From the NCBI GenBank assembly GCA_016764415.1, contig JAESRY010000079.1:1-10797 (forward strand): a stretch of DNA of 10,797 nucleotides, in the 5' to 3' direction. This stretch comes from Cycloclasticus sp. (lineage in GTDB: Bacteria > Pseudomonadota > Gammaproteobacteria > Methylococcales > Cycloclasticaceae). Under the pieces are notes generated by a model. The model had not been told where the DNA came from, ran no database searches, and saw only the letters and a program-made list of their open reading frames with translations. The position numbers and the translations under genes are program-made. The stretch's first letter is position 1, and each line of letters opens with the position of its first letter. Below are positions 6,371 to 10,797 of the stretch, one piece after another.

Positions 6371-7695
6371 AGTCAATTAGAACGTATTTATTATTAGCAT
6401 TATTGGCGACTATTACGGTCGTTTCTTTTTTATCGGTCATACAAGGTTATCGCTCTAGTATTGAAAAAGTTAATGTACTGTTTGACAGGCGATTAAGTGA
6501 TTTAGCAGAAATAATTGTGCATGCTAACCATGATATTGCGCCAAGAGAGGTGCGTGCTTTTGATGTGCAACCTGATGTTTTTTTTCAAATATGGTCTCAT
6601 GACCTAACTCTGCTAGCCTATTCAGAAAACGCCCCTCATCAGTTGTTATTTAATCCGCAGCAGCATGATGATTTTAATGATGTGAATTTCAATCAATTTC
6701 GTTGGAGGACCTTTTCGTTGAAAGATAAAGTGCTCAATAGGTGGGTCATCACAGGGGAGAGAATTGACCTGCGCTATGGTTTGGCAGACGCTATTGTTAG
6801 CGCAGGAATAAAACCAACTGTATTGGCCATTCCCATTGCAGCATTGATTATTTGGGTTGCTATTGGTTTTGGTCTTCGGCCATTAAAAAAACTAACGGAG
6901 CAATTAGGCAATAAAAAAGCAGATGACTTAGCACCGGTCGTATTAGATAAAACACCCGTCGAATTGACGCAACTTATTACGACAACCAATGATTTATTAG
7001 CAAGGCTAAAAAATGCATTTCTTCGTGAGCAACAGTTCACGTCTGATGCTGCGCACGAATTAAGAACCCCCATTAGTGCACTAAAGGTACAGTTGTTTAA
7101 TTTAAAACAAGATAAGCATTTATCTGACGATGAATTGCGCCCATTATCCGATGGTATTATGAGAATGGGGCATGTGATTGAGCAAATTCTTTCCTTGTAT
7201 AAAAACGCACCTGATCGGGCAGAGATGAACCAGGAAAAAGTGAATTTATATGCAGTTGCTCAACAAGTTATTGCTCAGGGCTATCATCAGTTAGAAGCAA
7301 AGAATCAACATGTTAGTTTGGATGGAGAGGAAAATTGTTTTGTAATAGCAGATCAATTTGCACTTGAAACATTGATGCAAAATTTACTTAATAACGCGAC
7401 AAAATATTCGCCCAGGGAGAGCCAGATTGAATTATCAATTTATAGCGATAATCAAGATGCTTTTTTATCTATTGAAGATTCAGGCGCAGGGATTTTAGGA
7501 AAAGATTACGCCAGAGTGTTTGAAAGGTTTTATCGAGTTGATGGTGATAGGCATCAAACGGGAGAAGCGGGGTGCGGGCTAGGCTTGGCCATTGTTAAAC
7601 ACATTGTGGATATGCATGGTGCTGATATAACGTTGGGGCGTTCAGATAAATTAGGCGGGCTAAAAGTGACGATTAAATTTAAAGGCGCTGAGTAA
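6367..7695 (+). CDS. Two-component sensor histidine kinase (QseC/PmrB-like)
   Basis: A 442-residue inner-membrane kinase and partner of the regulator just upstream (4-base ATGA overlap). TM1 spans about residues 7-25 and TM2 about 149-170, with a periplasmic sensor loop of about 120 residues between. HAMP-like sequence follows (LRPLKKLTEQL), then the phosphoacceptor H230 in SDAAHELRTPI. The ATPase domain has N-box LLNNATKYS (340-348), G1 DSGAGI (371-376), F-box FERFYR (385-390) and G2 GCGLGLAIVKHI (402-413). All catalytic motifs are intact. The sensor loop has five histidines (H52, H55, H78, H91, H100), including HANH, but no PmrB-type ExxE motif. The linked cupredoxin and permease suggest it senses a metal ion; this is inference. 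Confidence 0.95.
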   Translation: MKSIRTYLLLALLATITVVSFLSVIQGYRSSIEKVNVLFDRRLSDLAEIIVHANHDIAPREVRAFDVQPDVFFQIWSHDLTLLAYSENAPHQLLFNPQQHDDFNDVNFNQFRWRTFSLKDKVLNRWVITGERIDLRYGLADAIVSAGIKPTVLAIPIAALIIWVAIGFGLRPLKKLTEQLGNKKADDLAPVVLDKTPVELTQLITTTNDLLARLKNAFLREQQFTSDAAHELRTPISALKVQLFNLKQDKHLSDDELRPLSDGIMRMGHVIEQILSLYKNAPDRAEMNQEKVNLYAVAQQVIAQGYHQLEAKNQHVSLDGEENCFVIADQFALETLMQNLLNNATKYSPRESQIELSIYSDNQDAFLSIEDSGAGILGKDYARVFERFYRVDGDRHQTGEAGCGLGLAIVKHIVDMHGADITLGRSDKLGGLKVTIKFKGAE

Positions 7696-7696
7696 T

Positions 7697-8041
7697 ATGA
7701 ATAAGAGAATAGTGCCGAGAGTTCTATACGGATTCATATTGGGTTTTGTAATCAGTTCATCTGTATCAGCAACGCCAGTTTATGAAATTGAGATACGCAA
7801 TCATCTTTTCTTTCCATCAGAACTAACCATTCCACCGAATACAAAAGTAAAACTATTAATTAAGAACAGCGACCCATCGGCTGAAGAATTTGAAAGTTAT
7901 GAGTTAAACCGTGAAAAAGTTATTCTAGGTCACAGTAAAGGTGTGGTGTTTATTGGTCCTTTGGAGGAGGGTGTTTACCCCTTTTTTGGTGAGTTTTTCC
8001 CTAAAACAGCGCAAGGTAAGATCAATGTTAAAGCTGAGTAG
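7697..8041 (+). CDS. Periplasmic cupredoxin-like protein, cysteine-free
   Basis: A 114-residue exported protein with a signal peptide (hydrophobic core about residues 8-22, likely cleavage near SVSA-TP at 25/26) and one cupredoxin beta-sandwich domain. Family-typical stretches are FFPSELTIPPNTKVKLLIKN, EEFESYELNREKVI, FIGPLEEGVYPFFGEF and TAQGKINVK. Proteins of this type usually sit next to FTR1 permeases, as here, and are thought to bind or oxidise the metal before import. The sequence contains no cysteine and no methionine after the first, so a normal blue type 1 copper site (Cys, two His, Met) cannot form. Possible ligands are H36, H79 and the acidic cluster E63, E64, E66, E69, E73. It starts one base after the kinase stop with no strong ribosome binding site, so translation is probably coupled. 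Its stop codon lies inside a tandem duplication. Confidence 0.85.
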   Translation: MNKRIVPRVLYGFILGFVISSSVSATPVYEIEIRNHLFFPSELTIPPNTKVKLLIKNSDPSAEEFESYELNREKVILGHSKGVVFIGPLEEGVYPFFGEFFPKTAQGKINVKAE

Positions 8042-8064
8042 ACATTGCGGTAGCAATGACCAAC
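8029..8064 (+). repeat. Tandem repeat unit 1, covering the cupredoxin stop codon
   Basis: This 36-base stretch is repeated at 8086-8121 with three mismatches (57-base period). The first 27 bases are identical. It contains the last codons and stop of the cupredoxin gene and a perfect hairpin CATTGC-GGTA-GCAATG at 8043-8058. A local duplication or a REP-like intergenic element are both possible. Confidence 0.85.
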
Positions 8065-8088
8065 GAAACTTATGCCCTTTGGGTGTAA
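8056..8088 (+). CDS. Possible 10-codon leader ORF (MTNETYALWV)
   Basis: ATG 8056 opens a 10-codon frame ending in TAA at 8086-8088, within the cupredoxin-permease gap. Its last eight codons encode the same NETYALWV-stop as the 25-codon frame at 5624-5701, with silent differences only. No clear ribosome binding site is seen. It could be a leader peptide or a chance reading of a structured repeat. Confidence 0.2.
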   Translation: MTNETYALWV

Positions 8089-8089
8089 A
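8061..8089 (+). repeat. 29-bp repeat, copy 2 (before the FTR1 permease)
   Basis: It is 27/29 identical to 5674-5702, differing only at 8064 (C for T) and 8085 (G for A). The hairpin ATGCCC-TTT-GGGTGT is kept. This copy lies 48 bases before the permease start, whereas copy 1 lies 8 bases before the response regulator start. Confidence 0.8.
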
Positions 8090-8121
8090 GCTGAGTAGAC
8101 ATTGCGGTAGCATTGGGCAAC
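8086..8121 (+). repeat. Tandem repeat unit 2
   Basis: Second copy of the 8029-8064 unit. The hairpin has one mismatch here (CATTGC-GGTA-GCATTG, 8100-8115). Together the two units and the 29-bp repeat fill most of the 96-base gap between the cupredoxin stop and the permease start. Confidence 0.85.
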
Positions 8122-8126
8122 ACGGT

Positions 8127-8144
8127 ATGAATAAGCCATGCTAA
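8127..8144 (+). CDS. Possible 5-codon ORF (MNKPC) overlapping the FTR1 start
   Basis: ATG 8127 opens MNKPC-stop, whose TAA at 8142-8144 falls just inside the permease gene, which starts at 8138. The permease lacks an obvious Shine-Dalgarno sequence, so termination-reinitiation from this frame is conceivable. Its ATGAATAAG opening repeats the first three codons of the cupredoxin gene. Evidence is weak. Confidence 0.15.
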   Translation: MNKPC

Positions 8145-8917
8145 TTAACGCCGTTATTATTATTTTACGAGAAGTGCTGGAAGCATCGCTAATTATGGGC
8201 GTGTTGTTAGCAATATGTCAGCATTATGAATTTTCTAGGGCTTGGGCTATTAAAGCGGTTTTTGTAGGCTTGATTGGCTCAGCTGTATACGCGGCTAACT
8301 TACCGCTTATTTCCAACCTGAATGATGGTGTGGGACAAGAGATTAGTAATGTAGGTATCTATGCGTTAATTTATATTTTTGTGTTGTACATAATTTATGG
8401 TTTACGCATTAAAAATAATGCTCATCTAATCACGAATGCAATGTTGGTTTGTGTCGTGATGGCTATCATTCGTGAAGGTGCAGAGATTATTGTATTTGTT
8501 GAAGGCTTTTCATCAGTGCCTGACCTATTAACACCCGTTTTGGTCGGCGGATCAATTGGTTTTGGTATAGGGGCTAGCATGGGTGTGTTCATGTATTACT
8601 TGGTTTCTAGTTTATCGTTTATGGCAGGGTTACGTTTGAGTTTATTACTGCTTACCCTAATGGCAGGGGGCATGGTTTCTCAGGCCGTTCAAATGTTACA
8701 ACAGGCTGATTTAATAACCGGTCAATTACCCATTTGGGATACATCGGCTTATATCAACGAGCAATCCTTACTGGGGCAAATGCTTTTTGCTTTCATGGGT
8801 TATGAATCAACACCCACGCCGTATCAGGTCGTTTTTTATATGCTCAGCATGGTATTTATAATCACCTTTATGCTGGGCACATTGAAGAAAATAAAAATAA
8901 TGAGTGCACATGACTAG
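8138..8917 (+). CDS. FTR1-family high-affinity iron permease
   Basis: A 259-residue inner-membrane protein with about seven hydrophobic segments. The two hallmark REXXE iron-binding motifs are present: REVLE (residues 11-15) in the first helix and REGAE (112-116) in the fourth. FTR1 proteins carry Fe3+ released by a partner oxidase, as in yeast Fet3-Ftr1, E. coli EfeUOB and Bordetella FtrABCD. Here the only partner present is the cupredoxin; I see no P19-like protein, EfeO/EfeB or polyferredoxin. The N-terminus MLINAVIIILREVLEA is typical, so ATG 8138 is right although no clear ribosome binding site precedes it. The preceding gap holds repeats and hairpins. The stop overlaps the next gene by eight bases. 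Lead transport (PbrT-like members) is an alternative. Confidence 0.93.
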   Translation: MLINAVIIILREVLEASLIMGVLLAICQHYEFSRAWAIKAVFVGLIGSAVYAANLPLISNLNDGVGQEISNVGIYALIYIFVLYIIYGLRIKNNAHLITNAMLVCVVMAIIREGAEIIVFVEGFSSVPDLLTPVLVGGSIGFGIGASMGVFMYYLVSSLSFMAGLRLSLLLLTLMAGGMVSQAVQMLQQADLITGQLPIWDTSAYINEQSLLGQMLFAFMGYESTPTPYQVVFYMLSMVFIITFMLGTLKKIKIMSAHD

Positions 8918-9593
8918 CTTGAAAAAATTAATTTTTATAGCGGCCTTTATACCCGTAATGGTTTTTGCAGATGGAGGCGCGGTTGACAAGGTTTATCACC
9001 CTTATGTGCAGCCGCTTGAAAATGAATTTGAATGGCGAATGCTGTCGGCAGATGGTGATCAAACATATCGCCTAGGTATTGGCAAGTCGCTGTCAGACCG
9101 CTTGTTCGTTGAAGGCTATATAATTGCAAAAGATAAGAATAACCACCTCAAACTTGAAGCTTACGAATTAGAAGCCAAGTGGCAACTAACAGAGCAAGGC
9201 GAGTATTCGGCTGATTGGGGCTTATTATTTGAGTTGGAAAAAGTGCAGAACGATGATACTTGGGAAGCGTCTACGGGCTTGTTGGTAGAAAAAGAGTGGG
9301 GCAAGTGGGTAGGAACTGCGAATATAAATTTGATTTATGAATGGGGGCCTGAAATAAAAGACGAACTGGAATCTTCGCTCGCCACCCAGTTACGATACCG
9401 CTATAAATCTTATTTAGAACCCGCTATAGAATTTTATAGCAGTGAAAATGGTAAAGCACTCGGCCCTGTATTGATGGGTGATGTACGTTTAACAGGCGCA
9501 AAGAGAATTCACTGGGAAGTGGGCGCTATTTTAGGGCTTGATTCTAAGGCACCCAGTAACACTTGGCGACTGTTAACGGAGTATGAGTTTTAA
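8910..9593 (+). CDS. Secreted protein, probable small outer-membrane beta-barrel, linked to FTR1
   Basis: I do not recognise a named family. The 227-residue product has a clear signal peptide (MTSLKKLIFIAAFIPVMVFA, cleavage before DGG). The rest is rich in alternating polar/hydrophobic strands with many aromatic residues, such as YRLGIGKSL, LFVEGYIIAKD, WGLLFELEKV and TANINLIYEWG. It ends in phenylalanine (LLTEYEF), the usual C-terminal signature recognised by the BAM assembly machinery. About 8-12 strands could fit. ATG 8910 is chosen because it opens the signal peptide directly; GTG 8904 would add two residues. It overlaps the permease stop by eight bases, so it belongs to the same transcript and may be the outer-membrane entry or anchoring component for the metal system. 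That role is inference. Confidence 0.7.
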   Translation: MTSLKKLIFIAAFIPVMVFADGGAVDKVYHPYVQPLENEFEWRMLSADGDQTYRLGIGKSLSDRLFVEGYIIAKDKNNHLKLEAYELEAKWQLTEQGEYSADWGLLFELEKVQNDDTWEASTGLLVEKEWGKWVGTANINLIYEWGPEIKDELESSLATQLRYRYKSYLEPAIEFYSSENGKALGPVLMGDVRLTGAKRIHWEVGAILGLDSKAPSNTWRLLTEYEF

Positions 9594-9685
9594 AGTTTTT
9601 TGGCTGCTAATTGGTCATTAAATATACAAAGTGAACGGTAACTTTACTGGCGTAATAAAACGTAAGCGGTTTTTTATGTGTGTAA
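9594..9685. other. Convergent intergenic gap
   Basis: 92 bases separate the barrel-protein stop from the stop of the convergent DUF3422 gene. T runs occur at 9596-9601 and 9670-9675, and a weak AAAGT/ACTTT dyad is present, but no convincing terminator hairpin. Confidence 0.5.
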
Positions 9686-10797
9686 TTATTCGTTTAAGTT
9701 TTTCGTCAGATGAAGTTTAACTTTACGTATACCAAACCAAACGCCTAGTAGTACAACAGGAATGGATAGGCCGACAAAAAGGTCGGTATTAATATTAATG
9801 CCGACGGCGTTTATGGATTTTGCTATGTAGCTCATCAGGCCGACGATATAGTAGGTGATGGCGGCGATAGACAAACCTTCGACAGTTTCTTGTAACCTAA
9901 GTTGTAACTGAGCGCGTTTATCCATTGAGTTCAGTAACTCTTGGTTTTGAGATTCAAGCGCCAAATCAACCCGTGCCATTAAAATTTGACTCGCCCTTGC
10001 AACCCTTACCGATAAACTTTCTAGTCGTGATGAAATAGAATCACAGGCATTCATGGCTGGTTGGAACCGACGTTCTAAATAACGCGAGAGCATTTGTCTG
10101 CCGTCGATTCTATTTTCACGTATACGTAACAAACGGTCTTCAACAATGGATTTGTAAGCTTTAGAGGCGCTAAATCTATACGAAGTGGCGGCGATTAAAC
10201 GTTCAATATTGGCTTCTAATGAGGTTAGCTCTCCCAGTTGCTCGCGTTCATCTTCAAGCGTGTTGATGCAGGATATTTGCTGGGTTAAGGTGTTGAGATT
10301 TTCTTCCATCATAGATATTTTTTTGCCGTACTGGGCAACTAATGGAAAGCTTAATAACGCGAGCATACGGTATGTTTCCAGCTCAAGTGAATGTTGAATC
10401 AGCCGGCCAGTGGTTTGGCCTGTTAGGTCATTATCTAACACCAACACTTGGCTAAAGCCGTCTTTTTGTAAACGGAAATCAGTCCATGCTTCAGCCGCTG
10501 TTCCGCCAACATAACTGCCGACTAAGCTATTTTCTTGAAATAACGTTGAGATAACTTTTTCGTCAATTTTTTTATCTTTGTTGGATAAAATTTCAATGTG
10601 TTGAGCAACCAACAGTTCGCCATTGATGGCTTTTAGCCATTTTTCAGGCACTTCATTAATAACCTTATAGGGGGTTTCACATAACTTTTTTGAATAGAAT
10701 GTGTAACTAGAAAACTCGGTATGCTTTTCCCACTTAATTGAGAATGGCCCAAAGTCAGCGTCATAGTGCATGGCAGTGTCAACAGGCGGTGCTATTA
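9686..10797 (-). CDS. DUF3422 family membrane protein, 5' end outside window
   Basis: The frame stays open to the right edge of the window (IAPPVDTA precedes the methionine at 10771), so the true start lies beyond it. The family usually runs to a little over 400 residues, and about 369 are visible. Family-typical stretches, numbered from that methionine, are KWEKHTEFSSYTF (14-26), GSYVGGTAAEAWTDF (85-99) and GRLIQHSLELETYRMLALLSFP (122-143, about). A long helical, probably coiled-coil section follows (about 150-300). Two membrane helices close the protein, at about 300-320 and 331-348, followed by a basic tail. The function is unknown. The layout, a soluble coiled-coil part anchored by a C-terminal hairpin, suggests an inner-membrane-attached structural protein. 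It is convergent with the metal operon and probably unrelated to it. Confidence 0.9.
   Translation of the reverse strand, partial: IAPPVDTAMHYDADFGPFSIKWEKHTEFSSYTFYSKKLCETPYKVINEVPEKWLKAINGELLVAQHIEILSNKDKKIDEKVISTLFQENSLVGSYVGGTAAEAWTDFRLQKDGFSQVLVLDNDLTGQTTGRLIQHSLELETYRMLALLSFPLVAQYGKKISMMEENLNTLTQQISCINTLEDEREQLGELTSLEANIERLIAATSYRFSASKAYKSIVEDRLLRIRENRIDGRQMLSRYLERRFQPAMNACDSISSRLESLSVRVARASQILMARVDLALESQNQELLNSMDKRAQLQLRLQETVEGLSIAAITYYIVGLMSYIAKSINAVGININTDLFVGLSIPVVLLGVWFGIRKVKLHLTKNLNE

Noticed and set aside
7925-8113. Reverse-strand frame with repeated LPQCLLSF peptide, and the matching forward frame at 7941-8144
   Set aside because: Both are readings through the tandem DNA repeat and overlap the well-supported cupredoxin gene; neither has a ribosome binding site or a recognisable family.
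9594-9685. Bidirectional terminator between the convergent genes
   Set aside because: T runs are present but no stable stem of more than 5 bp precedes them on either strand.

Overview
The window looks like a chromosomal segment of a moderately AT-rich gammaproteobacterium, probably marine. The clues are the gltX / tRNA-Ala(GGC) / tRNA-Glu(TTC) order, a DUF3422 gene, a thermostable-hemolysin-family gene and OmpR-type signalling genes. I cannot name the genus. No intact mobile element, rRNA or CRISPR array is visible.

Layout. Positions 1-999 hold the 3' part of gltX. A good sigma70-type promoter overlaps the gltX stop and reads into tRNA-Ala (1041-1116) and tRNA-Glu (1170-1245), which end at a strong intrinsic terminator (1254-1284). 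A stretch of about 700 bp with no gene I can support follows.

Positions 1985-5623 hold four tightly packed genes: a thermostable-hemolysin / GNAT-like protein, an adenylate-forming ligase, a heme-oxygenase-like (HDO/TenA-fold) metal oxidase and a short-chain dehydrogenase. Junctions are 1 nt overlap, 2 nt gap and 7 nt overlap, so this is almost certainly one operon. The combination of activate, transfer, oxidise and reduce suggests a small biosynthetic pathway acting on an acyl or amino-acyl substrate. The product is unknown.

Positions 5624-9593 hold a second unit: OmpR-family response regulator, sensor kinase with a His-containing periplasmic loop, cysteine-free periplasmic cupredoxin, FTR1-type iron permease, and a secreted probable outer-membrane beta-barrel protein. 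Together these could form a regulated metal (probably iron) uptake route across both membranes. Its two non-coding junctions, before the regulator and before the permease, share a 29-bp repeat that encodes the same short peptide end (NETYALWV-stop). The permease junction also carries a 57-bp-period tandem duplication with hairpins. A GTAAGGT-N5-GTAAGGT direct repeat upstream of the regulator is a good candidate for its own operator.

Positions 9686-10797 hold a convergent DUF3422 membrane-protein gene that runs off the right edge.
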